The notes under the pieces were generated by a model. The model was not told the DNA's origin and made no database searches. It saw only the letters and a program-made list of their open reading frames with translations. From Steromphala cineraria (Eukaryota; Mollusca; Gastropoda; Trochida; Trochidae): DNA of 64,000 bases. Shown here one piece after another: positions 1 through 13,379 of the stretch (position 1 is its first letter; each line of letters begins with the position of its first letter). Both the position numbers and the translations under genes were made by a program. The DNA lies in contig OU744731.1 in assembly GCA_916613615.1 (NCBI GenBank), positions 62,088,880 through 62,152,879 on the forward strand, given 5' to 3'.

Positions 1-595
1 AAAAGGAAACTAATCTCTAAGATGGAGAGAGAAAGGGGGAGACAGAGTCGTGGATGTTGAAAACAATATTTGGCTTCCTTAACCTTGCACTGAGCGCAAT
101 AGATATTTGGCAATGCTCCCCTTGATATAACGATATTCTAACTCGTGATGCCTGTATTCTTCATGAGGAATTCCTCCTACGATTTATCACTCCAATTTCA
201 ACCCTTTCCCACTTCCTGCAAGAAACTGAAGCAATCTGTTTGAACTCTTTGAACAAACGTGCGAATGGTACAACCAAAATGACAATGGCAAACCTAGAGG
301 CTAAGAATACTTTTTCTCTTTGATTTTCCGAATTCAAGTGTGATTGCGGTTGTCAATTTAGACATTAATTTATCAAGGTCGATTGCCATTTCCTACAGCA
401 AAGTTTTTCTCTGACAGAATTTCTGGCTTGTTTACAAGAAAATCGAGTTGAACATTCGCCTTTGGAGTTGAATGAGTTGTTTTTAATTTTGATACCTCGG
501 GTTAAGTTACTTCATAACAGATGATATCACCTCATTAGGTATCATGCAGAAATACTTACAACTGAAGCTATATATATATTGCCATTTCTCTCTCT
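1..595. repeat. Diverged ~400-bp repeat, copy 1, with flanks
   Basis: No gene is visible. Positions about 70-480 resemble about 4,085-4,450 and about 6,395-6,790. Shared landmarks are a 'cttccttaacc' start, a 'tttctctttgattttccg' type stretch and a 'gtcgattgcgatttcct' type stretch, in the same order. The three copies are well diverged and share no reading frame without stops, so I treat them as an old non-coding repeat. The remainder holds nothing recognisable. Confidence 0.4.
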
Positions 596-599
596 TTAA

Positions 600-946
600 A
601 GGGGCAGTAGCACGTTGTTAGGGGGAATATAAGGTGATACCAAGAAAGTGAAAATTAATGGTTCCAATTGAAAGACAATGAATTTGAACTTAATGGAGCA
701 GTGATAACTCAAATGTATAACGTAAAGTTTAGCAATGCGAATTCTTTTTCTTACACAAAATGAATCAAAGGTTTCACACAAAATGGCCACCAATGGATTT
801 TATGTGAATCTTCAAATTTTATGCTCCGACTATGGATGATTCGCTATGAGTTTTTGATACTGTCAAAATAATACATTTAGCATTAACTTTCAATTATCAG
901 GGAAATTTTAAAGTATAAAATTAGCAAAAAAACTGCTACTGCCCCT
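600..946. mobile_element. MITE with TTAA target site, copy 1
   Basis: A 347-bp non-autonomous inverted-repeat element. It begins AGGGGCAGTAGCACG and ends with the inverse, GCTACTGCCCCT. TTAA flanks it on both sides (596-599 and 947-950). The same element recurs at 15,950-16,305 and 51,310-51,631. It contains no credible coding frame. TTAA duplications are known for piggyBac and for some Kolobok elements; which superfamily mobilises this family cannot be told from the sequence alone. Confidence 0.8.
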
Positions 947-950
947 TTAA

Positions 951-3503
951 AAGTTAGTTTATACATCCCCGTGATCTGATTAGTCGCAACTTATCTTCAA
1001 GGGTCGTTCAGCGATCAACTAGCTGATAATGACAAAACTGTTTGTTAGGGAATGTGGTTATCGATAACCATTTAACTCGAGAGATAATTGTCAATGTACT
1101 GTTTATAATCATTACACATGTGAATTCGATTTGGAAGACTAAATAGCTGGTTCAAAGGGGGATTTTATAATTAACATAAAAAACACACTACCCTTAACAA
1201 TGTAAGGGATTCCAATCAAATGTAATAATAGAATCACTTTGCTGCAAAAGCTATATTGGTATTTTACTATTTTGTTTGAGTATAAACTAACGAATGGCGG
1301 AACAGCACTTAAAATGTTGATCACATGATAAATGTTGTATGTGGCACTCATATATCAAGAAAACTGTTTTGTGGGACCTTTGGGTTGTAGGTCTTCTAAT
1401 CTTCTCCTCTCTTCTAAGATTGTTAGTGATTTTTATAAATTTAGTTTTCACTGTTCACCTATGAATGCAAGTTTGTCATGTATATACAAAAAATACTGGT
1501 TTGGTAAAAACCAAAGCAGTAAAGGGTATTCATTGTACATAAATTTGCTAAAGATTTGACATCAGCATCACCATCAACACCGAAAATGGATCAATCAGAA
1601 CAAAACAAAATCAAATCGGCAGCTTTTCTGACCTCCATCAAAGCTCAAATGTGTTATTCCTCAACCACCATATGATTCAATTATTTATTATAATCTGCAT
1701 ACCATGCACCTTTACAATTGTCAACTTTAGGCGGTTGGTTGTATATTTTCTTGAAATATTGTCGATTATTAGATCTAGTTATATTTGCAACAGTATTCAA
1801 TACTTCGTTATGCCAACAAATCACAATTTTGCGCTCTGGATCATAGCAGGAGATTTAATACTAAAACAACAGTGAAAAGATCATCGCAAAATATTGAATT
1901 TATTTGGTCTTGTTCATGTTGCATATTGCCTCTAGACAATATGGGTATCTATAAATTTCTAATGTGGCAAGTATGAATGCAATTTTCAGTTAATCTCTCT
2001 TAACTTCCCTTCCTATCTTTTTGTTAACCTTCGATCATACCTCGAACAATAACTAGAAACGTGACCATGAATTTATATCTAGATTAGGAAAAAAATAAGG
2101 AATCACATATACATGTAATGGTAGGGTTTTTAAGAGTATTTGATTTTCTGTTAGGCTTGTAAATTAAATCAACATTTATTTTCACGGCAAAAGCTGCAAT
2201 GAAGTGTCTTATATCCTAATGCGCTCAGTACTCATGTCAAAAACAATTCTGGACAAAACATTGTAAATCGCCCACATACAAATTGCAAATCCTCAAGTGG
2301 TTACCACAATTTTTACTATGTTTTTAATGTCTTCTTCAATAATGATTTAAATACTGCCTCAGGCCCATAAACTATTTCTATACATGCAATCCAAATCTGA
2401 TAAAGGATGTTCAAAAACGAGCTTTCGAACCATGGGAATTGTGACTTGTCTGCTGCCATTTCAATTTTCTTTCGTTTGCAATATTTGCCTCAAACCTTTA
2501 ATTTTCAAGAGGCACTTCAAAACGCTTTCATACAAACATCAATTGATCAACTTGTGAAGAAAACTATCGTAAGAATTACTTCAAAAGTACGACCGAAATG
2601 GTAACAAAGGACATATTGTATAAATATGTATAACATTTTCTTTATCGTTCTTGAATGAAATAAATGTTATCATTTTGAAACAATTTACAGTCGAACCCTT
2701 GATTCACTCTTATGCAGGTGTTTGACAAGAGCATCAAAGCTTGTCCTTGGGTCGGTTCCTGCTGACCATTTCCGTCTTCTGAGCGCCAGTTACAGTGTTA
2801 CTAGTTGTATAGCTAATAGCATATATCTCATACCTTCTGTGTTATGTATCTTCCACTTCCGGGTCAAGTAAAACCACGCTTTACCGAGAAGACGTGTTTG
2901 TTGTCTCTGATCGTTGTGGCCATACATGCGTGGTGCGCATCAAAGAGTTGCCACAACAGCCAACTATTTGTACATCCGGGTCACTAACTTTGATCATTGT
3001 ATTGTCAGGGAAATAAAGAATTTACAACTCATCCAATCCTCTTTTTACATCAGAACTGTACGGAATCGTTTGTGTGAATTTGATATTCGACCATTATTGG
3101 CGAAGTATCTACCTTAGTGTGATAACTATGCAATCACCAACAAAATTTATCTCATTATTGTCAGTTTCATTCATCCAAGTAGCCAACTAACACCAACCAA
3201 ATATTATTACTCTAAAACATTTCTTGATATTTCACTTATAGATGCATGACATTTCCTTAGTGAAATCAATTAAATTAACGGTAAATGACATGGATTTAAG
3301 AAAAACATAAGTTTAAAACCAAGTGGTCTGGAAACATTTTGCAATGCAAGAAACAAACAACAATCATATATCTATAAGGATAAACAGTTATTTTGCGTCT
3401 AAAAAACTATGTATGCGTACGCTTACATTTTCTCAGACTGACACGTACTTCCATTACAAATTGTCTTTGAGTCCCGTTGACGTTTTGAAGGATTGCAAAC
3501 AAT
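951..3503. other. Gene-free region, ancient similarity to the U unit
   Basis: I see no gene here. About 1,650-1,800 aligns loosely with about 10,770-10,930 in U1 (shared 'catatgattcaatt...tctgcat' order), so this may be a third, strongly decayed copy of the downstream tandem unit. All open frames are short and none shows a recognisable domain. Confidence 0.35.
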
Positions 3504-4084
3504 GTTTCAACTGAGGAGATAAAGATATCTCCTGTGAACCATTATTGTGAGCCTTGGTGTACAATAATACCCGAGGCGTAAATCATCGATTGCCCTTTTC
3601 ACTCTTGCCAGACATTATTGGCTAGCCATGGGAAACTAAACCTGAGGCAAAATTGTTATTTATGATACGACCAGTATTGACGAGTTGTGCCGGGTCTAGC
3701 CAAAAACACTTTTTTTCATTTTTCGGACAACATGATAATTTTTTTTCCCTGACTTGACTTTTTTATAGCACAAGGTATTTTTTATTTATTTATTTATCAA
3801 AATAAAATCTCTGACACTATTCTAAAACATCATGTGAACGTGAACACAAAAAATATATATGTTGATGTTGTTTTCTACTGTTGACTGTCAAGTTTACCAT
3901 TTCATAAAATTTAACCTTATCTAACACCAATCATTCCTGTAGCTAGTCTGATATCGAAAAGAACTTCAAACACAATTTGCAACCAAATTCAACTTGAATT
4001 CCAAAGCATGTTTATTTCTTTTAGGCAAATAGGGGTAATAGATTATGGTTTAACTGAGAGATTTAGGATTTCACGTTGTAAACT

Positions 4085-4450
4085 ATCTTACGCTTCCTTT
4101 AACCCTGAACTAAGCTAAATTGATATTTAGAAGTGCTCCTGTTGAGATATCACAAATTCAACTCTTTTCATCATCTTCACACATCCTTCACCCCTCCTCA
4201 TGCCGAGGCCTGTTCGAGGAGATTCTGCAAGATTGTGACAAGACATTTAAAGGATGCATCACTGATAGCTAGCGGCTTAGAATTACTTTTCCTCTTCGAT
4301 TTTTCGCCTACAAATGTGCATGCATGTGTCAATTTGAAGATAAACCGGGGTCGATTGCGATTTCCTAGAGGGACTTTCTTCACTGGGAGAATTTCAGAGC
4401 TGTTTTCAGGAAACTCGAAGTGAAGAATTAACGCCTTGGGATTTTGTTGA
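4085..4450. repeat. Diverged ~400-bp repeat, copy 2
   Basis: Aligns with about 70-480 and about 6,395-6,790. It carries a 61-codon open frame on the minus strand (4,198-4,383), but the other two copies are interrupted there, so I do not call it coding. Confidence 0.35.
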
Positions 4451-6394
4451 ATTTGAATGAGCGCTAAATCTCGAAGGCTTCTTTATTGTTTGAATCAAAC
4501 CCTAAAATCGCTAGTTATCACTTACTTCTGATTAATCACTGATTTCGCGCCAACATTTCTGGAAAAGTTTTGGATCTCTGATTTAAGTCACTGAAGGCAG
4601 GGCCAGCAAATATTCTATTTCTTCCGATTGCTTGATCGATCTTCACAGTTAGCCCTTAGAACCGGATTTGAAGCACATTAAATCAGGAGGTCATATAAAT
4701 CGTTTTAGGTAGCTTATATTTCAACGTCGTGTCATTGAGTCATGTGCGCCTGTGGCCTATAAATTAGTCATTTTTGATTTTCATAGGAGATAAAAAATTC
4801 TGTTGAGATATAAATTGGATACAACATTGGATATTGGATTTCAACTTTTATAAACTCCAAACTGCATGTTTAACATGATACATTCATGACGAGTAACCTG
4901 ATTCATGCAATGCTTGTAACATCTTTCCTTTAAACAAATATGCTTCTTATTGTCATAATATGTTTAATTCCTTTGATTCCAAAGTTTTATTGCACTGTGA
5001 TTTCAAGACTTTATAGTTTGTCAAAAGTTAATGATACCTTAAGATTCGTATAATGATAAAGGTTATGATATGGATATACAATATTCAGTCGTGACCACAT
5101 GCAATAATATGAGAGTAGTATCTATGTCAATACGTTGCCAACACTTTATTTTCACGAAATCGCTTTCAGCATTCGTTATAGACACAACATCTAAATCCAC
5201 GAAGTCAAAAAGAATTAAAACCTAAAAGGATCCTTCATTGCCTAAACGTTAGAGGTGTACAGCAAGGTGTTCATAAATGCCAATTCTGTTTGTCCAATCA
5301 TGTGGTCATCGATCACAACTATCATAAGTAGCAACTGTGTCTGTGTTATTTATAAGTATAACATGTTGGAATTGGATCTATATTCTCATTCTCAGATACT
5401 GCCACTAGATTCTACATTAGTTTATGTCTTTGATGAATGAGGAAGTACGAATTGAGCGATATCAAACTGTCTCAAAGGATTCACCCTGTAAAAAGTACAC
5501 ATATTTACACTCAATTATTGTCAATTTCAAGTTAAGATGTCGCGTGCCATATAGCTACAAGCTTACTATAATGTATATCCCTTTGGGATCTATTATAAGC
5601 TACCTTAGCGGTAATCAAATTCACCTCATGCTTATGTTAAGATCACTGATGAAGGCTTAGCTGTTTTGGAAACGATGTCACTTTATTCTGTTGTTATATT
5701 GGACAGTTATACACGGAACCATGTATGTTGTTCATGAATAAACTGGTAATCTGTGTCGAATTATTATAGAGGAATTTATTATGAAATAAATAGAGGATAC
5801 TCAATGTAGTTCTATCAAGAGCCATTGGTGAAGTTCATGTTTCACGAGTGACACAGCGTATTATCAACTTTAACCATGTCAAAAGAAGACATACATGTAT
5901 ACCAAGTATTTGGAAAACTCCAAGTTCTCTATTTATAATGTGGTTTAACAGAAACATATGATGGACAAAAAATAAAGAATAAACAAGGTACCTTCATCTG
6001 TGTAAATAGCTGAAAGTAGTTCTGGCATACGACTAGTGATGATATAATTATTGTCACTGGTCATAAACATTATAGGTATATATTGGCAGTGTATTTAACT
6101 GAAAAAAACCTAGTATTTGATGGCTGATTATATGATGATTTATTCCTTTTTACTAAAAAGCATCTATCAATAAAACTTTTTGACATAAAATCAAAAATCA
6201 TCCAAGTTACATAAACACAAATTGCATTATGCCTTTGTTATTCTATTCTATAATCGTTCAATATTTTTAACTGAACATAAAATTGTTGACGCAATTCATG
6301 TAAATAATTGGAGGACAATGTTTCACTAACATTCAAGATGCACGTTTTTAAGCACCTTTATTTAGGCAAGTTGTCGTGAGGCATAAAAGATCGA

Positions 6395-6790
6395 GAAGTT
6401 TTTGTGCTATAGACCATTTTACAATTCCTTCAAAATAAAACTGAGCTCAATCAATATTTAGCAGTGTTGTCCATGAAAAATCTATATTTCAATGCTTGCT
6501 GAAAGAATTCTTTATAAAATAACCCTTTCCTGTCTTCCTGTGAGAAACTACAGCTTTTATTGTGTTAACTACCTGCAAGAAACGATGCTGACAATGCTAT
6601 AGCCAGAAGCTAGGAATTAATTTTGCTCTTCGATTTGTCCGCTTCACATGTGCATGTGGTTGGTTGTTCATTTGGAGATAAACCGCCTAAGGTGGATTGC
6701 GACTTCCTGGAGAAAAGATCATCACTGTGCTTGCTTGTTTAAATAAAGTTGTGTACAAGATCCGCCTTAGGAGTTTGATGAAATTGATTG
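6395..6790. repeat. Diverged ~400-bp repeat, copy 3
   Basis: Third member of the family seen at about 70-480 and 4,085-4,450. It shares the 'tagccagaagctaggaatt...gctcttcgatttgtccgc' landmarks and the 'gattgcgacttcctgg' segment. No coding potential is visible. Confidence 0.35.
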
Positions 6791-7072
6791 ATATATCTTG
6801 ACAGCATGTGCTTGGTTTGAATTGAATGATTAAGTCCCAAGATGTCATTGCATTGCATTGAATGAGGGAAAAAGTACTTCATTTTTTTCTTTAATTTGTT
6901 AATTTGAAGGAAGACCAATAGAAATAATCTATGACTTCAGGTTTAACAACTGTTGCCCACAATAACTCCTTGAAACTAATTTTCTGCAGTCAAAAATCAA
7001 AAGGGCAAACTGAATATTATTCATTGGTTAGGCAGCTTTTTCTCATACATACCCTATGATATGGTTTAAAAT

Positions 7073-7231
7073 TTTACAGTTACTTAAAACACCTATCATA
7101 AGAAGTATAGTTAATTCAGCGTCCAATTCTTAAGTATCTATCAAAGCAATTGCATTGGGACAATTTTTCAGTTACTTAAACACTTATCATGAGAAGTATT
7201 GTTAATTCAGCGTCTAATTCTAAAGTATCTA
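7073..7231. repeat. Short tandem duplication, two ~67-bp copies
   Basis: Positions 7,073-7,140 and 7,165-7,231 are near-identical (both contain 'agttacttaaa', 'gttaattcagcgt' and 'aagtatcta'). They are separated by 24 bp and differ by a handful of changes. This is a local duplication without visible function. Confidence 0.75.
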
Positions 7232-8594
7232 AAGCAACCTATTGTCCTTAAATATGTAACATGCAAATGAACTAATTATCGATATATGATATGATACAAC
7301 TGTCAATGTCTCTTTCATTTATTGCATATTCATCTCTTAACATCACTCGGGGTTATGTTTAATAACATGGATTACTCCCCTTGGACTAATCAGGTGTATT
7401 TGTTCTTCAATTTGACTATGCTCTGTCAGCATATGGTATATTGTAACAAATGAGGTCATTGATTGCTTTACGGTCAAAGGATATTGAGCTATCATATTCA
7501 CAGAAATGATAAAACTGTTTGTCTAATCATCCCATTATTGATCAAGCTCACGATAAAAGTGGTGCAAAAAGGTTTTAGATTTCACAATCAATAAGACTGT
7601 TTAAAGAGACTTGTATTTTTGGACTTGTCGAGAACTTTAGAACTGCAACGAGGGGAGTTTTGCCCGAAGCTATTCTCTATTTGTCTACAGAGCAGAGATG
7701 GAACTAATGGTATGGTCTGCACCTAATGTTGAGTTTATGCCTCCAGGGTTTACGCTGTGTTGATTTCTTCTCGTGTCAATATTGAGACTTTTTGGATCCT
7801 GTTTGAGAGCTTCCTGCTCTGATGAGTGATCAAACACAGAAGTCGTTTTTAGCTCTGAGTTGTTTTAATTATTTATACTAGGACAAGGTATGATTTCTGT
7901 GGAATCCTTATATAAACAATAATCAATAATCATATCAGTTACGTAGCGTGACTTGTTGTCTAAATGAAGTAATAAACATTCCAGGCTTATATCTGCTGAC
8001 CTTCCTATTCATCTGACCGTTCACCCACATGCCAATATCTACTACAATGATAGCTTAGGGTTATTGACGACAATTATGCATATCGAACCCATTCACTAGT
8101 TAATATTTTCTTCAAATTATGCACCATTATAATGTTTGGTGAAGTCTAGCTTTGTGAAGTATCATTTACAAGACAAAACATTAAAACAAGGCCCCTATCA
8201 CATAGGATGCTTGAGTAGATGAAATTCTTGAGAAAATAAAGACTGACTCTTCTATTGATGGAGGTATTTACCTTAACTTTTGATGTTAACATTGAATATT
8301 AGTCAGCATAAACCTTGTGCAAATGAATATGCTGTAATCACAAGGTTGACGTTGTATTAGAAGAAGGAAGCACAAGGTTAAGGATGTAACCGACAGAGTA
8401 GACGCAAAGTCTGGGATCCCTCTTTTAATCAGATATAAGTACATTACTTAGGTAAACGTTTTGCATGTAAGATTGAAGGTGAACTTGCCAAAAACATAAC
8501 ACAGAGTTTTCATGCAGAACATGGTATAATTTTATCCTTGATTATACCATATCAAATGAAAACATTTACAACTGCCAATATCATCTGTTGATAT

Positions 8595-9398
8595 CAATCT
8601 AAATAAATTTAGATCAACAGGTTTTATATTTGGTCATACATGTTGATCTGAGATTGGCCCGTAAGGCGGGTCATCCCGGTGACCTCTGAAATCAGCCGCT
8701 CGGCCAATCAGAAAAGTTGCCCTAGCTCGCTGGAAGTTAAAACAACTCAGCAGCACATCTTTTGAAATGGATGATGTTCGGAGCTCTGTCATTTGGAGCG
8801 GAGTAGAGTGATGAATTATCCGATTGCTTGGATGTATTAATAGATTATATTTTTTCTTTTTTAAACGATTTAGCGTATTTGCTAGTTGTCAATGACAAAT
8901 GATGATTGCACATCGCATAGATACTAACGTGGCGAATAATAATCTTAAAGTTAGAGCATGATAAATGTCAATATTTACGAAAATCCTCATGCAAGGGGAG
9001 GTAACTCCTTTTGATCAAACTTGTTTGTACTTATTTCTTTCATTTCCATCCAAATAATTAAAAAAATATTGATTTTTTGTCAATCATAAAACTAAATATA
9101 TTTCATACAACCAAAATAAAATCAACCTACCGATATATTTCTTATCAGTATCAAAAAAAAGATTTATTTTTCTCAAAGCACACTATTATTGAGAACAGCC
9201 ATAAGCTATTATATGTTTCTTCCGTTCACACCTTGAATGAGCGACTATGAACTGTTTGTGACGTCGAATTTGATTGATCAAATCGCTAATTTCTTATTTG
9301 CATACGAAAGGTCACCGGGACGACCTCTCACACTGGTCAATCTTAGATCAACAGTATGACAAAATATAAAACCTGTTGATCTAAATTTATTTAGATTG
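8595..9398. mobile_element. 804-bp inverted-repeat element with 9-bp TSD
   Basis: The element starts CAATCTAAATAAATTTAGAT and its end is the inverse (...ATTTATTTAGATTG). The two arms stay alignable for about 90 bp, up to the GGTCA/CCCGGTGACC segment. TGTTGATAT flanks both sides (8,586-8,594 and 9,399-9,407). U2 has the uninterrupted site with a single TGTTGATAT at 17,158-17,166, so this is a genuine insertion after the U duplication. No transposase frame lies inside. A 9-bp duplication is typical of Mutator-like elements and also occurs in Merlin. I infer a non-autonomous derivative of one of these. Confidence 0.85.
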
Positions 9399-9407
9399 TG
9401 TTGATAT

Positions 9408-12400
9408 ATAACAAATAATGGAGCTTGATGATATATTGATGAAGTGACAAGACATTTTAGATCGAAAGAAACAATATAAGAGAATGGAGATAAACAAGAA
9501 ATGAAAAAAAGAAAGACATTTTCTCAAATATCTATTACAAAACTTGTAAGAAAAGATAATCACATCTTGACCAAATTCAACCACGACAGAACACTTTTGT
9601 GAATCCAGGCCTCTCATTAGGTTATGATCTATATAAACAATTGCATCTGCATTAATTGCAAATAAAACTTTTATAACTCCTTAGTGAATATCATATTTGT
9701 CCAAGGTAGATAATACGGATGTTATTAGACTTTTTTATTTTTTTTTTTATTTGTTCCCACAAACATGTATTTAAGATCATTCTCACGATAAGGTCATTCT
9801 GATAAATGAACTTGAAAAAGTATTTCTTTTAAGATAACAAGAGGTTGCAGTCAAATAGATCAAGTTTCATGTTAGATGGAACAGTTTATACAGTTTTAAA
9901 TGCTCAAGAGTTTTGCAAGGTTTATATTTATTTAGTTTATACAAAAAAGATGTATTTTTGATAGGGTTTTAAAAAGATCTAAACACAAGTCTTGTCATGA
10001 GTGCAATCTTGACTTGCCTCAATATAAGAGCTGTTCTGTTATTTTATTTTGATGATATAATGATATAGTTGATATATTCAGAAAGAGATAAGATTGACAG
10101 CAATCTCTCCCCACAAAGGTACATCATTACAGCAAAATATGATGCCAGGTTTTCAAGAATTTGTTCCGTCTTCACTGTTGCGCCTGTTTCATGTATGAAT
10201 AATTGTATTTTTACGTTAAAGGCATTATAGTACCCATTCTTCCCCCACCGAGGCAGATCGTCATGAAATGTTGATCGAAGCTTTGTTCTAATTCGCCGAG
10301 AATGGGAGTTGGGAGATGCCTGATTTGAGGCAATCAAAGTTAGTTGTGCAGTGAGCGACGTTGTTCTAAATCATTATTTTGGCTTCTGAATCTGTTTTCT
10401 TGTAACAATAATTTTCAATGTGTCAACTGATCGGAAATAAATTAATTGGAATAATTCTTATTTCGATACATACTCATGGTGTTTCATCTTAAGCGATCAA
10501 ATAACTTTTGTCTGGTTAATAACTGCTACCGCTACAGGTCTTCTCATATGATTGAAATATAAATCTTAATACTGATGCTTATGAAACATTTCCTAAAAGT
10601 GAACTAGAACTATTTGGAATAGCCGAAGCAATCGAGGTCTTGAATTGTGTCCATATCTCAATATTGCTAACGAACTAAAGATAAGGTATCAACCCCACAT
10701 AATGAAGCAATCAGAACCAAATACGGATAACTCATATATGAAGCCCTTCTCGTCTGAACGAAAGTGCAATATTTTATTCATCAATCGCCCTATGATTTAA
10801 TTGTTCGCTGTTATCTGCATAACACACGCCTCAACAATCTGAAAATTTTGGCTCAATTTGGAAAATATTTTCTTGAAGAGATTATTCCTTTGCATATTTA
10901 TGAGATCTTGCCCATGTGCTGCAGTACTCATAACTACTAAAGAAATCAACGTGGCAATTTATCTCAACTTTGCGCCTTGCCAAGGGATGGGAAACTAGTT
11001 TACGGGTATACCGTAGATAAGACTCTGACATCAATTTCAGGTTTATTAGCATTCGTTCATGGTAAACAATGTCTTTGCAAATTCATTCATTGTAAAGTCA
11101 TTAAGTTCATATGGAAAATTTACTTGAATGATTACCAAATAAATAAGACGTAATTTAACTCGCTGCTTAATTCTTCTTTGTATTTCAACATGAAACTAAG
11201 TAAGTTCTTTATCTTGTCCCTTTCAATACATACTCTCTCCACAGAGCCAACTCAAGTCATAAAATGTTGATCGAACCATTGTTCTTATAAGACTAAATCC
11301 GTTAGTTCCGGCAGTTTCCCCTGACGGATAAAAAATCCACAACATTCCATTGGAATTTTTTAAAGCAGATGACAACGCTTCTCGCATTGACAGGATTGTT
11401 AATTTCCACTGCCTTTGTCATAATTCTGTAGCCAAAATAATAACAGCGTCACTGATTGCACAATAATATTTGACTGTCTCCAATCAGGCAGATCGAGTCA
11501 TGAAATGTTGATCAAGCCTGTGTTCTTATTAGATCAAATCCATTGATGCCGGCAGTTTCCCAAAGTTTTTCATATGTCAGATTAACCATACTTTTCATCA
11601 AAATCTTTTCACTTTTCGTCCGTTTTACCTTAATAAACGCAAATCGAAGTCAGGATACAAACAAACATCAAAGCATGAAAAAGAGCTTTTTATTTCGTCA
11701 AAGACCCTGAGGACGATTTAAAAAAATGCAATGAAATAATGCTTCCTGTTACGAAATAAATAAAAAAAGATTCAGTGACTTTTAAGCCCAAAAAAATATG
11801 TCTTTCTCTGGCAACTTATTAACAATTTCATTTTAACACATTTTTATCATCGACATGATAACCACTGAAAGAAGTCTGTTTTTTATCTTTTAGAGCACTC
11901 TTCGATTGTTCCTCTTATCTTCACAGTTGGTTTAACTACCTCTGACATAATAATCGTTTGCTTGACTCCTTAATAGGCTTTTTGCCCATTTGGGCTTAAA
12001 TCTTCCAAAATTGAGTTATTTAGACGATGCATTTGACTATAAGTGCCTCTTTTATATTCATAAGTTGAATTAGTATGTCTTTAACGTCGTAAAGGTACGA
12101 GGATCGCTGACTACTTAATGTGTTTACAAAGAGGTAGGAGATATATCATATTTTGAAATTCCGTTATTTTCAGTTTATCATAAGTTTCAGTTTACGTTAG
12201 ATTCCCAAAGACAGGAAAATGGTATTTTATTGGTGTATTTATGCATATTTCGTATACTATCAGATGGTAGTAATCTTTTACGGGAAAGCAAACCCTAATC
12301 TTTACATATTTGTTTCATTATGTTGTAGCATAGGAACAGTATTCTGTAGTGCCTTACTAACTTATGTTTATAAGGGGGGCATATCGACATTTTATCATTA

Positions 12401-13045
12401 AAGAAAGGGGCTTATAATGTTTTATAAAATTGATTTAGCAAACAATGCATACTAACAAGGGGGGACATGAGAATGAATATAGAAATTGGAATGTCATAGT
12501 GTCATGTGAAACATGTCACTATCTAAGATGGCATTAGAGAACAAAAATTCATCTATCAAGGCATTATTTTATGTGTATATTATGTCCCTTTTTGTCTCTT
12601 TCTATCGCAACTTCTTTTAGACCTTCTTTTGTAAAAATATGGTGAAAACATCTCCATAGCGATAATCATTCACGTTTCATATATTTTTCTATGGATGAGA
12701 AACAATTATTTCAACAGATCTTTAAAGTAATGTTACCATGTAAACCTTGTCAGTTAAAGAAAAGTTTCCACACTTCTTTCTCTGTCGCTTAAGCAAACTT
12801 TCGAGTAGTTTACATATTTTATCTAGGCCCTCTAACCTGGTAAGGAAAATATTTAATAGTTCTAAATAGCGAACTTCTTCATTTTGACTTTCAATACGAG
12901 TGAGTTAAACACTGTCAAGGCTGTATCCCTTTTTTCAAAATTGATAATTGCTCTTTTTAGAACTCAAGGTTTAATACACAATTTATTTTAAGAGTAGAAA
13001 TTGAACTGAAATAATAAATTTCAAGATTATTTTGAACGTTGGCTT
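9408..13045. other. U1 right half, no gene seen
   Basis: This stretch aligns with U2 (17,167-17,815 and 18,801-21,675). It contains solo copies of the roughly 50-bp 'GGCAGATC.AGTCATGAAATGTTGATC..' terminus found on the 13,055-13,379 element (near 10,250, 11,240 and 11,495). Open frames are short, and those I compared between U1 and U2 are mostly interrupted in one copy. Confidence 0.5.
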
Positions 13046-13054
13046 TGAAAAATG

Positions 13055-13379
13055 CATTCTCTCACTACAGAGGCTATCAAGTCATGAAATTTTGATCAAG
13101 TATCTGTTCTTATTCAACGAGTTAGTGAGGTAGAACGAGAGATTTGGTTTGAGGCAATTAAAGCTAGTTGTGCAATCAGCGACTCTGTTCTAAAATCATC
13201 ATTTTGGCTACACCCCAAAGGCATTGTGATAACCACACTTTCCATGCTAATAGCATTGTCATTTGGTAAAAAAATTAAATTGATTGGGGTGCAATTTTTT
13301 CCGACAGGGTAACCAATGAATAAGAACAGAGGTTCGATCAACATTTCATGTCTTGATCTGCCTCTGTGGGGAGAGAATG
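13055..13379. mobile_element. MITE with ~60-bp inverted termini (U1 copy)
   Basis: A 325-bp element. The left end CATTCTCTC...ACAGAGGC..ATCAAG.CATGAAAT.TTGATC and the right end are inverted copies of about 60 bp. Imperfect 9-bp repeats flank it: TGAAAAATG (13,046-13,054) and TGAAAATTG (13,380-13,388). The same element with the same flanks is at 21,685-22,010 in U2, so it predates the duplication. A 77-codon frame on the minus strand crosses it and recurs in U2, but resembles nothing I know. Confidence 0.65.

Noticed and set aside
12219..12401. 60-codon hydrophobic frame, nearly unchanged in U2 (about 20,900-21,070)
   Set aside because: The whole surrounding duplicate is as well conserved, the U2 copy ends a few codons earlier, and there is no domain or other coding signal.
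13114..13344. 77-codon minus-strand frame recurring at 21,726-21,947
   Set aside because: It lies across a MITE and its inverted ends; conservation follows from the recent duplication.
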